Assembly: GCA_045546255.1 (NCBI GenBank)
Contig: JAZQCK010000056.1
Location: 1 to 28,649 of the forward strand
DNA: 28,649 nt
Direction of reading: 5' to 3'
DNA from: RGIG5612 sp045546255
GTDB lineage: Bacteria; Bacillota; Clostridia; Lachnospirales; Lachnospiraceae
The position numbers and the translations under genes are program-made. Positions 1-7,822 of this stretch are shown here, one piece after another. How positions within the stretch are numbered: the first letter of the stretch is position 1; each line of letters opens with the position of its first letter. The notes under the pieces are model-generated. The model was not told the DNA's origin. It was given only the letters and a program-made list of their open reading frames with translations, and did not search any database.

Positions 1-107
1 TTCAGCAGAGCAAAAAGATCATCCAGTTTCTCAGCATCGACCTGTTCGTTGGAAAGGTGCGTATCCACCCGGAGAACGCCAAACAATTTCACATTCACTT
101 TAGCCAT
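1..107 (-). CDS. MoaD/ThiS-like sulfur-carrier-type protein (C-terminus beyond left edge)
   Basis: Only the first 35 codons are visible, reading MAKVNVKLFGVLRVDTHLSN and then an acidic helix. The first beta strand (KVNVKLFGVLR) is typical of the ubiquitin-like MoaD/ThiS fold. These small proteins often sit beside aldehyde ferredoxin oxidoreductases and are thought to supply sulfur for the tungsto- or molybdopterin cofactor; the diagnostic C-terminal Gly-Gly lies outside the window. The ATG at 107-105 lies inside the last codons of the upstream oxidoreductase gene, whose stop is at 102-100. This 8-nt overlap implies translational coupling, and I see no independent Shine-Dalgarno requirement. 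The family call is inferred from context plus a short N-terminus. Confidence 0.65.
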   Translation of the reverse strand, partial: MAKVNVKLFGVLRVDTHLSNEQVDAEKLDDLFALL

Positions 108-2037
108 TGTTCATCGCCTCCTTTACGATCCTGTCATAATAGTCACGATACAGATTTACGCCAAACTTCTTAAGAGTTTTATACTTCGGAATGCCGTCTT
201 TCCATCCCCGACCTTTGTAGTAAGTTTTTTTCAGTTTCTCAAGCGGAACCTTGGTTCTTGGATCATTCGGATCCTGCGGAACGTCAGTCAGTCTCTTCGG
301 AAGCACATCGGCACCCGCCTTCTGACCGAGGATGATATTGCCCATACGTTCCATGTTGTAGCCGTGGCTTCCTGCAGTCAGTGCCGTCCCCAGTGTTGCC
401 TTAAAATCACAGACATAATTCAGTGCATAAGTATGCTGGATCAGCGGAACATTGAGTTTCACGGCCTTCGTAAACTTATTCAGCAGATTGACGACCGGTC
501 CTACATAAGGGAAGACTTTCAACACAATCTTTGTCATCAGGGAATTCGGTTTATCTACCAAAAAGCCCGGGAAGACCGCGTAACTGGTAAAGAGACAGGA
601 TCCGCAGGCGGAGATTCCTTCCATCAGATTCTGGAACATGATCGTCATCTGCGCTTTTCCATGCGGTGTCAGTGAATCCACATCAAGGCCTAAGCCTTCC
701 ACAACGACCATATATCCTGCATTCAGATGACAGCCGCCACGGTTTGCCGTCGCATAACCGAGTCCCTGTCCAACCGCACGCCTTGGCTCATATGCTGCAA
801 GCTCCATTCCCTTCGCATGAATCGCAAACTCTTTGCCTCCGAACTTTTCGCTCATGCGCTTCGTTCCATTGGCAAGGTCATCTCCGATCCCTTCACGGAA
901 CGCGATCTTTCGGAATGTCTCTGAGATATTATCCGCCTTTCCAAATTCCAGGCCATTATCCCACATGTCTTTTTCATTGAGCTCCATCGCGAAGGCAAGC
1001 GAGCCTGCCGTCGAAATAGCATCCATACCGAGCTCATCCAGTTCGTAATTCCACTTCAGCACCATCTCCATGTTGTCATTCATGATATTGGCGCCTAAGA
1101 GTCCAAGCGTTTCCAGCTCCGGTCCCTTAACATTTTTGCCATCCACAGAGACCGTCCGAGCACAGCGGATCACGCAGGTCGTGCAGGCGGCACTTGAGAC
1201 AAGATGGTTTTCTGCCAGTTCTTCTCCTGAAACGGATTCGAACTTTTCAAATCTTCCGGCGCTGAAATTTTTTGTCGCCAGAATCCCATGCGCGTGCATC
1301 GGTGCTACGAGGCCGGCCGTTCCGAGTTTCGGAAGCTGACGCCCTGTAAGCGGATGGGTCTTCAGCGTCTTTGTCCATTTCTTATTAAATGCTCTTAGTT
1401 TTTCCGGATAAGCGATTTCGCAGGTCTTCGTGCCTTTTACAGTCACTGCCTTTAATTTCTTATCCCCAAAGACAGCACCGACACCGCCTCTTCCGGAAGT
1501 ACGCTCTCCACTGAAGACGCAGGAATAAAGAACTTTGTTTTCTCCTGCCGGTCCGATCACCAATTTATCCGTATCAGAAGGAAGCTCTCCTTGCGCCTCT
1601 GAGATCAGTTTTCCCCAGATCGGCACAGCATCTTCAAAGCTCACATCATCCTCTGTGATATGCACCGTCAGCGGAGTTTCCGATCTGCCTGAGATAATGC
1701 AGGCATCATAACCGGCTCTCTTTAACGAGAGTCCAAAATTGCCTCCGCAGTTTGATGATGTGATGATTCCGGTGAGTGGTGAAATTGTGGAGATATTAAA
1801 TCTTGAGGTATTTGGACATCCGGATCCTGTAAGCGGGCCCGTCGTGATGACGATCCAGTTATCCTCATCGAAGGCTTTCATTCCCGGCTGAATATGCTGA
1901 AAAAGAATATCTGCTGCCATGATCTTTCCGCCGATCGTGCGCCTTCTGTCCTCATCTGTCCACGGGAAAAGTTCGTGCGTTTTTGACGATAAATCAATCT
2001 TTAGAACTTTTCCCATGTATCCTTTTAAGCCAGACAT
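100..2037 (-). CDS. Aldehyde ferredoxin oxidoreductase family protein (W/Mo-bis-pterin enzyme)
   Basis: 645 aa, close to the usual length of the family (about 600-650). It oxidises aldehydes to acids with ferredoxin as acceptor, in the cytoplasm of anaerobes. Visible hallmarks are the N-terminal pterin-binding segment with GPLTGSGCPNTSRFN (67-81), the loop GRGGVGAVFGDKKLKAV (182-198), and Fe4S4 ligands C285, C288 and C292 in CTTCVIRC with a fourth Cys at 478 or 481 (SACGSC). This spacing matches Pyrococcus AOR. Conserved GPELETLGLLG (305-315) and RGGCHLNAGY (433-442) are also present. The ATG at 2037 follows a strong GAGGAGGG site. It overlaps the MoaD-like gene by 8 nt, forming an operon that leaves the window. 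Substrate cannot be read from sequence; BamB-like benzoyl-CoA reductase subunits belong to the same superfamily, but the neighbouring genes here do not suggest that pathway. Confidence 0.93.
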   Translation of the reverse strand: MSGLKGYMGKVLKIDLSSKTHELFPWTDEDRRRTIGGKIMAADILFQHIQPGMKAFDEDNWIVITTGPLTGSGCPNTSRFNISTISPLTGIITSSNCGGNFGLSLKRAGYDACIISGRSETPLTVHITEDDVSFEDAVPIWGKLISEAQGELPSDTDKLVIGPAGENKVLYSCVFSGERTSGRGGVGAVFGDKKLKAVTVKGTKTCEIAYPEKLRAFNKKWTKTLKTHPLTGRQLPKLGTAGLVAPMHAHGILATKNFSAGRFEKFESVSGEELAENHLVSSAACTTCVIRCARTVSVDGKNVKGPELETLGLLGANIMNDNMEMVLKWNYELDELGMDAISTAGSLAFAMELNEKDMWDNGLEFGKADNISETFRKIAFREGIGDDLANGTKRMSEKFGGKEFAIHAKGMELAAYEPRRAVGQGLGYATANRGGCHLNAGYMVVVEGLGLDVDSLTPHGKAQMTIMFQNLMEGISACGSCLFTSYAVFPGFLVDKPNSLMTKIVLKVFPYVGPVVNLLNKFTKAVKLNVPLIQHTYALNYVCDFKATLGTALTAGSHGYNMERMGNIILGQKAGADVLPKRLTDVPQDPNDPRTKVPLEKLKKTYYKGRGWKDGIPKYKTLKKFGVNLYRDYYDRIVKEAMNNG

Positions 2038-2056
2038 CCTATCCCTCCTCTCTTTT

Positions 2057-2072
2057 GAAAATCATTATAGCA
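2057..2072 (-). promoter_or_regulatory. Extended -10 promoter for the aldehyde oxidoreductase operon
   Basis: On the minus strand TGCTATAAT occupies 2072-2064, a perfect extended -10 box. The predicted start near 2057 leaves a leader of about 20 nt that carries the GAGGAGGG ribosome site. The -35 region (GAAACA at 17-bp spacing) is weak. The same TGCTATAAT box recurs upstream of the MscS and acetyltransferase genes. Confidence 0.6.
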
Positions 2073-2133
2073 CACGCTCTAAAGAATGTTTCTATATTTG
2101 TACAATTTGAGAGAATATTGAAATGATTTGGGG

Positions 2134-2151
2134 TATAATGTTTTCAGCATG
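2134..2151 (+). promoter_or_regulatory. TATAAT box immediately before the ATG of the GlpA-like gene
   Basis: A consensus TATAAT at 2134-2139 lies only 9 nt before the ATG at 2149. A transcript started at the normal distance would have about 3 nt of leader, and no Shine-Dalgarno exists upstream. The -35 is poor (TTGAGA at 2107-2112 would need a 21-bp spacer). Confidence 0.5.
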
Positions 2152-3654
2152 TATGAGAAAACTGATGTATTGATCATAGGCGCGGGCATTTTAGGTTGCT
2201 TTGCCGCAAGGCATTTAAGCCGCTTTCAACTGCAGGTGACAGTGGTAGAAAAAAACTGTGATGTCTGCATGGAGATCAGCCGCGCAAATACAGGAATCAT
2301 CTACCAGGGATATGACCAGCACCCAGGGTCTTTAAAAGCTGCGCTTTGTAAACAGGCATCGGACCATTTCCCGGAGCTTTGCCGAGAGCTTGATGTGCAC
2401 TATCAAAAGCGTGGCTTATTGATGCTCAGCTCTGGTCCGAACGCGAACAAAGTACTTGAAAAAAAGATACGGCATGCGGAAGAAAGCGGCATCGATGATG
2501 TCCGTCTGATCGGACAAAATGAGATCTATCAAATAGAGCCAGCACTTGCAGACGGGTTCCAGAAAGCGCTTTATGCGGAACGCACTTATGTTGCAGATCC
2601 CTGGGAGTTTGGAATAGCCGCCTATGAAAATGCAACTGCAAACGGTGCTGTCTTTTCTTTTAATGAAGAGGTTGTTCACATTCAAAAAGAAGCAGATGGG
2701 TTTATTGTTGAGACAGCAATGGCAGGGTCTGATCGCACTTCAAAATCCGGCGCAGCTGTCTCAGGCCGCACGATAATAGCGAAAAAAATCCTTTGCTGCG
2801 GCGGTTTTCACTCAGATAAACTTTGGGAGATGGCTTATAAACCACGCATCCGCCTGCTTCCTTTAGCTGCTGATTATCTGGTCTTTGATACGACAGCTGG
2901 AAGTTTGATCCATCATATTCTTTCCACAGAACCGGAGGAAAAAGGCGAGGGCGTTACGATCGTTCCGACCGCTGACGGCAATCTGCTTTTAGGTCCAACA
3001 CGCAGAGAGATTTCCGGAATGCCGGACTACTCGACAGCGCTTCCCGGTCTTTCCGAATTAAAAGAAAAAGGAAAGGCAGTTTTACCAGATCTTCCTCTGG
3101 ATCAGATCATCCGCAGTTTCGGTGCCGCAAGGCCCAATCCGTATTATGTTGATGAAAACGGCAATCTGACAGACCGGAGCCTTAAAGATTTTGTCATCTT
3201 AGAAGAAGACGGTTTCTTTGATCTGATCGGCGTCAAGACGCCGGGCATCACCTGTGCAAATGAACTTGGCGTTTATATGACAGATCGGATTATCCGGTCA
3301 TTTGAGCAGATACCGGAAGAAAAGCCGGATTTTGATCTACATCGAAAAGCCATCCTGAAAACTTCCAATCTGATCGAACACGATCCGGAGAAATTGAATG
3401 AATTGCCTTCAGAATACCGCGAGATCTTCTGTCGCTGCAAAACTGTCAGCAAAGGAGAAGTCTTAGAAGCAATCCGACGCGGCGCCACAACCATTGACGG
3501 GGTAAAGCGCAGGACCGGTGCCGGCATGGGCAGATGCCAGGGCGGCTACTGTATGGAAAAAATCCTGCATCTTTTAAGCGAAGAGCTGGGAACAGATATT
3601 TACCAGATCACAAAAGACGGAGATGGAACGGAAGTCCTAAGAAAGAACATATGA
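2149..3654 (+). CDS. GlpA-like FAD-dependent dehydrogenase with C-terminal BFD [2Fe-2S] domain
   Basis: 501 aa from the ATG at 2149; a TTG at 2128 is in frame but has no ribosome site and lies before the -10 box. The N-terminus carries a dinucleotide-binding motif (VLIIGAGILGCFAARHLSR, from residue 7) followed by VVEKN, as in DAO-fold flavoproteins of the GlpA/LhgO group. The C-terminus is a BFD-type [2Fe-2S] domain with C428, C430, C463 and C468, including KRRTGAGMGRCQGGYC. This architecture is that of Firmicute anaerobic glycerol-3-phosphate dehydrogenase-like proteins; L-2-hydroxyacid dehydrogenases are an alternative. The next gene starts within its stop (ATGA overlap), as for GlpA/GlpB partners. 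Exact substrate is unproven. Start is probably leaderless. Confidence 0.88.
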   Translation: MYEKTDVLIIGAGILGCFAARHLSRFQLQVTVVEKNCDVCMEISRANTGIIYQGYDQHPGSLKAALCKQASDHFPELCRELDVHYQKRGLLMLSSGPNANKVLEKKIRHAEESGIDDVRLIGQNEIYQIEPALADGFQKALYAERTYVADPWEFGIAAYENATANGAVFSFNEEVVHIQKEADGFIVETAMAGSDRTSKSGAAVSGRTIIAKKILCCGGFHSDKLWEMAYKPRIRLLPLAADYLVFDTTAGSLIHHILSTEPEEKGEGVTIVPTADGNLLLGPTRREISGMPDYSTALPGLSELKEKGKAVLPDLPLDQIIRSFGAARPNPYYVDENGNLTDRSLKDFVILEEDGFFDLIGVKTPGITCANELGVYMTDRIIRSFEQIPEEKPDFDLHRKAILKTSNLIEHDPEKLNELPSEYREIFCRCKTVSKGEVLEAIRRGATTIDGVKRRTGAGMGRCQGGYCMEKILHLLSEELGTDIYQITKDGDGTEVLRKNI

Positions 3655-4535
3655 AAACAGCTGACATACTGATCATCGGAGGCGGCGCTGCCGGAATGGC
3701 GGCCGCACTCGCAGCAGAAAAGAAAGGATATCAAAAGATCCTGATCGCAGAGCGCAAAGATGCACTCGGCGGTGTTTTGCTGCAATGTGTTCACAATGGA
3801 TTTGGTCTGGGCTATTTTAAAGAAGACTTAAACGGGATTCAGTATGCCGAGCGGTTTGATTCAATGCTTAAAAGCTCATCTGCTCAGATTGCCTTAGACA
3901 CGATGGTTTTAAAACTCTTCGATGACCGCACTGCTCTGCTCTCCGGAAAAGACGGAGTTTCAAAAATCGCCTTCGATATCTGCGTCCTTGCAACCGGCTG
4001 CAGAGAGCGCACGCTCTATTCCCAGGAAGTCAGCGGAAGCCGGCCTTCCGGGATCATGACAGCAGGCACGGCGCAAAAGCTGATGAATATCGATGGCTTA
4101 GAAATAGGCGATGACATTGTGATCTTAGGAACCGGAGATGTCGGACAGATTATGGCACGGCAGCTCATTCAGGCAGGAAAGCGAGTCATCGCTATGATAG
4201 AAAAAGATTCCGCTCCGGGAGGACTGAAGCGGAATCAGGAAAGCTGTATCAACGCATATCAGATTCCTTTGATACTAAATACAGAAATCATAAGGATTCG
4301 TGGTAAGAAGCGGATCGAAGGGATCACTCTCCGAAACAGTCAAACCAGTGAAGAATCCCATATAGAGTGCCGGACCCTTCTGACTGCCATCGGTATGATT
4401 CCGGAAACGGATCTGATTACCAACAGTTTCGGTCCAGCAGACTATCCGGATTGGATCAAAAAGGTCGGCAACTGTGATTTTGTTCATGATATCGTAGACA
4501 GCGTCACGATGGACGGCATGAATCTATGGTCATAA
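3651..4535 (+). CDS. GlpB-like NAD(P)/FAD-dependent oxidoreductase, short form
   Basis: 294 aa, starting at the ATG of an ATGA overlap with the previous stop. It has an N-terminal FAD-binding motif (ILIIGGGAAGMAAALAAEKKG), the family block GGVLLQCVHNGFGLGYF, an ATG motif (CVLATGCRERT) and a second Rossmann motif (IVILGTGDVGQIMARQLIQAG) for NAD(P)H. It most resembles the flavoprotein encoded after GlpA in Firmicutes, which would pass electrons between the dehydrogenase and NAD(P) or another carrier. Family members I know usually run to about 400 aa; here the chain stops just after the GNCDFVHDIVDSVT block that normally precedes a further C-terminal domain. No remnant of that domain, or of the DUF1667 gene that often comes third, is visible downstream. 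Confidence 0.82.
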   Translation: MKTADILIIGGGAAGMAAALAAEKKGYQKILIAERKDALGGVLLQCVHNGFGLGYFKEDLNGIQYAERFDSMLKSSSAQIALDTMVLKLFDDRTALLSGKDGVSKIAFDICVLATGCRERTLYSQEVSGSRPSGIMTAGTAQKLMNIDGLEIGDDIVILGTGDVGQIMARQLIQAGKRVIAMIEKDSAPGGLKRNQESCINAYQIPLILNTEIIRIRGKKRIEGITLRNSQTSEESHIECRTLLTAIGMIPETDLITNSFGPADYPDWIKKVGNCDFVHDIVDSVTMDGMNLWS

Positions 4536-4588
4536 GAAGCGATTTGTGTTATATTTCACTACAAAGCAAGACTTGAAAGGAAAAACCA

Positions 4589-5842
4589 ATGAACAAGTAC
4601 AGAGATTTTGACAACTACTTGAAAGAATACCCCTCACAGGATGGCTACTTTGGAAAATACGGGGGGAACTACCTCGAAGATCCTGAACTGATCAAAGCTT
4701 TTAACGAATATGCGGAAGCATATCAGACGATCGCACAGTCTGCACAGTTCATTTCCGAGCTGCGGCGGATCCGCCGTGATTTCCAGGGACGTCCGACTCC
4801 CGTTTATCATTGCATGAACCTATCCAATCTGTTGGGGCGCGCCCAGATTTATTTAAAGCGCGAAGACTTAAACCACACCGGTGCCCACAAGCTGAACCAC
4901 TGCATGGGTGAAGGTCTGCTTGCCAAATATATGGGCAAGAAAAAACTGATCGCAGAGACCGGTGCAGGCCAGCATGGCGTTGCGCTTGCAACCGCTGCTG
5001 CTTATTTCGGTCTCGAATGCGACATCTACATGGGCGAAGTCGACATCGCAAAACAGGCACCGAATGTAACCCGCATGAAATTATTGGGCGCAAATGTCAT
5101 CCCGGTTTCCTTCGGTCTTAAGACCTTAAAGGAAGCTGTCGACGCTGCTTTCATGGCTTATTCCAAAGAATACAAAGATGCGATCTATTGCATCGGAACA
5201 GCTGCCGGTCCGCATCCGTTCCCGCTGATGGTAAGGGATTTCCAGTACTGCATCGGTGAAGAAGCGAGAGAACAGTTTATCTCTCAAACCGGTCATCTTC
5301 CGGATCAGGTGATTGCCTGTGTCGGTGGCGGCTCTAATGCGATTGGTATGTTCACGCCTTTCCTTGCAGACCCTGTCGAGTTGATCGGCGTTGAGCCGCT
5401 TGGAAGAGGCCCGAAGCTTGGCGACCATGCCGCTTCGATTTCTTATGGCGCAGAAGGCGTGATGCATGGCTTTAACAGCATTATGCTCGCAGATGAGAAA
5501 GGCGATCCTGCTCCGGTCTATTCAAATGCCAGTGGTTTAGACTACCCTGCTGCCGGCCCGGAACATGCGCTGCTCCATGACATGGACCGTGTGAATTACA
5601 CCACGATCGATGACGAAGAAGCGATCGAAGCACTCTTCCTGCTTTCTAAACACGAAGGCATCATTCCGGCAATTGAAAGTTCCCACGCATTAGCCTATGC
5701 GATCAAAGTTGCACGAACCGGATATATTGGCTCCCTCTTAGTCAACCTTTCCGGCCGAGGCGATAAAGATCTGGATTTTGTAGTGGAAAACTATGGCTAT
5801 GGTCCGGAGTTCCTTATGAAAATGGAAGCTAAGAGAAAATAG
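4589..5842 (+). CDS. trpB: Tryptophan synthase beta-chain-like PLP enzyme (orphan TrpB)
   Basis: 417 aa, with AAAGGA 7 nt before the ATG. PLP lysine is K101 in KREDLNHTGAHKLN, the catalytic acid is E123 in ETGAGQHG, the phosphate-binding loop is GGGSNAIG (246-253) and the pyridine-nitrogen serine is S388 in LSGRGDKD. These are TrpB1-type motifs, so condensation of indole with serine to tryptophan is the expected chemistry. No trpA or other trp gene is nearby; instead it follows the GlpA/GlpB-like pair with a 53-nt gap. The segment that usually reads HSISAGLDYPG is YSNASGLDYPA, and NN after the PLP lysine region is NH. It may act alone on free indole or be a paralogue with another beta-substitution activity. 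Confidence 0.85.
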   Translation: MNKYRDFDNYLKEYPSQDGYFGKYGGNYLEDPELIKAFNEYAEAYQTIAQSAQFISELRRIRRDFQGRPTPVYHCMNLSNLLGRAQIYLKREDLNHTGAHKLNHCMGEGLLAKYMGKKKLIAETGAGQHGVALATAAAYFGLECDIYMGEVDIAKQAPNVTRMKLLGANVIPVSFGLKTLKEAVDAAFMAYSKEYKDAIYCIGTAAGPHPFPLMVRDFQYCIGEEAREQFISQTGHLPDQVIACVGGGSNAIGMFTPFLADPVELIGVEPLGRGPKLGDHAASISYGAEGVMHGFNSIMLADEKGDPAPVYSNASGLDYPAAGPEHALLHDMDRVNYTTIDDEEAIEALFLLSKHEGIIPAIESSHALAYAIKVARTGYIGSLLVNLSGRGDKDLDFVVENYGYGPEFLMKMEAKRK

Positions 5843-5865
5843 CATTTCACTTTCACAAATAATTC

Positions 5866-5889
5866 AAGGCGAGGATTTACCCCGCCTTT
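5866..5889. terminator. Hairpin between convergent TrpB-like and permease genes
   Basis: GGCGAGG (5868-5874), loop ATTTA, CCCCGCC (5880-5886) form a 7-bp stem with one A-C mismatch, flanked by AA and TTT. It lies in the 73-bp gap between convergent genes and could act in both directions; the T tract is short. Confidence 0.6.
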
Positions 5890-5915
5890 ACTGTTGTCTC
5901 AATTATCTACCAGTT

Positions 5916-7295
5916 CTACTCTTCCGGCTGATCTTCGTTTTTCATTTCATTATTCTCTGAAGACTTCAGCTCAGAAAGATCTTCCTTTACTTTCTCTGCT
6001 ACACTCTCAGCTGCATCAGAAACGGTATCTGCTGCATCTTCGATTGTGTTCTTTGGTTTTTTCTTAAAGATATTTCGGATCATATCCGAGTAGCGGATCG
6101 TCTTAGGCGCTTCCTCGCGTTTTACCATACTTGTAAGGCCTTTTCTCTCTAGCCGATTGTTGATGGCTTCTTCAGCAATATGACCAATAACTGCCATGAC
6201 AGGGACGCCAAAGAGCATGCCGCCGACTCCGCCAACCCAGCTTCCGATCGTAATTGCAAAGATGACCCAGATCGGGCTTAATCCGGTAGAATCACCAATA
6301 ATCTTCGGCCCTATGATGTTACCGTCGATCTGCTGCAATACAAGGATCAGGATCGTAAAGATCAAAGCTTCTTTCCAGCCGGTCATGAGCATGATCAAAA
6401 TACTTGGAATCGCGCCGATGAATGGACCAAAATACGGGATGATGTTAGTAACGCCTACAAGCACCGAAATAAGCAGCGGGTATGGAAGGCGCAGGATCAG
6501 CATCATAATGCCGCAAAGAACGCCAACGATCAGGGAGTCAAAAATCTTACCGGTAAAGAAATTGCTGAAAATGTTAGAACATTCTCTGGTAATTCTTGAA
6601 ACATTTGAGGCTTTCTCCGTCTTAAACACGGCATAGTATAATTTGCGGACCAATCCTTCAAGATGAACCTTATCGGAAAGAATATAGATGGATACGATGA
6701 CGGACATAAAGAAGTTGATGATGCCTGATATCACACCAACACCGGTGCTTACAACTCCCGTTAGCAAGCCCTCTGCCCATTCCTGTATCCTGCTCATAAG
6801 TTTCGGAATGATCGTTTCAATGTTTTCAGTCAAAACTTCCAGATCCAGATTCTTAAAATGTTCCTGAAGACCATCAATCCATTTCTGAACAGTACGGGAA
6901 AACGTTCCAATCGTTCCAACAAGAGATTTGATGCTGGTAACAAACTGAGGCACGATAATGTAGATCAGTACTCCGATCAGGCCAAATACAATAATATAGG
7001 AAATCAGAAGTGCAAGTGTTTTTCTGAGTTTCCTTCTCTTCGTCATGTGCAGCCATTTTCCAAAAAAGGTAAAGTCTAAAAACTTAAACAAAGGGTTGAT
7101 CAGATATGCGATGATCGTTCCGATCACAAAAGGTGAAAGAACACCAATGATCACCTTGACTGCGTTCCAAACATTCGAAAAATCAAAGATGATCTTTACT
7201 ATAAGAGCGCAGGCCAAAAAGCCTAAAACTGCGTAGACCGTAATTGTAAAATATTTGGGATTCTTTAAGAATTTCTTGCCGCTATTATCTTCCAT
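5916..7295 (-). CDS. AI-2E family transporter (PerM/YhhT-type permease)
   Basis: 459 aa from the ATG at 7295; an in-frame TTG at 7310 overlaps the -10 box and has no ribosome site. About eight hydrophobic segments are seen, with family signatures NIIPYFGPFIGAIPS and QQIDGNIIGPKIIGDSTGLS in the C-terminal half. The last 70 residues are a highly charged cytoplasmic tail (Asp/Glu/Lys/Ser rich), longer than the hydrophobic core needs. Family members export small molecules or act as cation/proton antiporters; the named AI-2 function applies only to some. The gene is a single unit facing the TrpB-like gene. No Shine-Dalgarno is present, and the TATAAT box lies 6 nt from the ATG, so translation is probably leaderless. 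Confidence 0.9.
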   Translation of the reverse strand: MEDNSGKKFLKNPKYFTITVYAVLGFLACALIVKIIFDFSNVWNAVKVIIGVLSPFVIGTIIAYLINPLFKFLDFTFFGKWLHMTKRRKLRKTLALLISYIIVFGLIGVLIYIIVPQFVTSIKSLVGTIGTFSRTVQKWIDGLQEHFKNLDLEVLTENIETIIPKLMSRIQEWAEGLLTGVVSTGVGVISGIINFFMSVIVSIYILSDKVHLEGLVRKLYYAVFKTEKASNVSRITRECSNIFSNFFTGKIFDSLIVGVLCGIMMLILRLPYPLLISVLVGVTNIIPYFGPFIGAIPSILIMLMTGWKEALIFTILILVLQQIDGNIIGPKIIGDSTGLSPIWVIFAITIGSWVGGVGGMLFGVPVMAVIGHIAEEAINNRLERKGLTSMVKREEAPKTIRYSDMIRNIFKKKPKNTIEDAADTVSDAAESVAEKVKEDLSELKSSENNEMKNEDQPEE

Positions 7296-7307
7296 GATTC
7301 TATTATA
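7295..7307 (-). promoter_or_regulatory. TATAAT box 6 nt before the permease ATG
   Basis: TATAAT reads from 7307 to 7302 on the minus strand and the ATG begins at 7295, which is where transcription itself should start. There is no Shine-Dalgarno. The spacer and any -35 element would fall inside the terminator stem of the upstream ACT-domain gene; no good -35 hexamer is visible. Confidence 0.5.
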
Positions 7308-7310
7308 CAA

Positions 7311-7340
7311 GAAAAAGAGACTGATAAAAGTCTCTTTTTC
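7311..7340 (-). terminator. Rho-independent terminator of the PaaK-ACT operon
   Basis: A perfect 12-bp stem, GAAAAAGAGACT (7311-7322) with AGTCTCTTTTTC (7329-7340) and a 6-nt loop. It lies 50 nt downstream of the ACT-domain stop on the minus strand and supplies a T run within the descending stem. Confidence 0.75.
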
Positions 7341-7391
7341 AGATTATTTCATATAATTTGTTTCTGTTTTGAATGCCATTTGACCCCGGGA

Positions 7392-7805
7392 TCAAATATC
7401 TAAGAGCTCGATACCGTTTTCTGTCAGGAGCTTGTCTGCAGCCTCATTATCATCCACTCTGGCAACAATGTGCGCCTTGTCAGAATCCGAAGTAACGATC
7501 GCATACATGTACTCGATGCTGATGCCGTTGTCTCCAAGAAGGGTTAAAACTCTTGCAAGACCTCCGACTTCATCCGGGACTTTGAAACCACAGACTTCAC
7601 GCACTTTCGCGGTCTGTCCTGCTGCAGAAAGAGCCACGAGAGCTTTATCGGTATCATCCACGATCATTCTGGCAATTCCGAAATCCTTTGTGTCTGCAAC
7701 CGTCATTGCTTTTAAATCAATCTTTGCCTCAGCAAGAATGTTTGCCAGATTAGCAAGTACACCCGGTTTGTTCTCCATAAATACAGATAACTGTTTTACT
7801 GCCAT
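7392..7805 (-). CDS. Tandem ACT-domain amino-acid-binding regulatory protein
   Basis: 137 aa. Two ACT repeats are visible: KQLSVFMENKPGVLANLANIL (from residue 4) with IDLKAMTVAD, and a second beginning near residue 72 with EVGGLARVLTLLGDNGISIEYMYA. ACT domains bind amino acids or related small molecules. The gene starts 17 nt after the PaaK stop behind a GGAAAGGAG site, so both are co-transcribed. Stand-alone tandem ACT proteins commonly follow paaK-type ligases in anaerobes, and probably sense an aromatic amino acid and modulate arylacetate activation; the target here is inference. Confidence 0.88.
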   Translation of the reverse strand: MAVKQLSVFMENKPGVLANLANILAEAKIDLKAMTVADTKDFGIARMIVDDTDKALVALSAAGQTAKVREVCGFKVPDEVGGLARVLTLLGDNGISIEYMYAIVTSDSDKAHIVARVDDNEAADKLLTENGIELLDI

Positions 7806-7822
7806 TTCACTCTCTCCTTTCC

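Noticed and set aside
4749..5093. Antisense frames within the TrpB-like gene
   Set aside because: They are mirror frames of a conserved coding sequence and have no start signals of their own.
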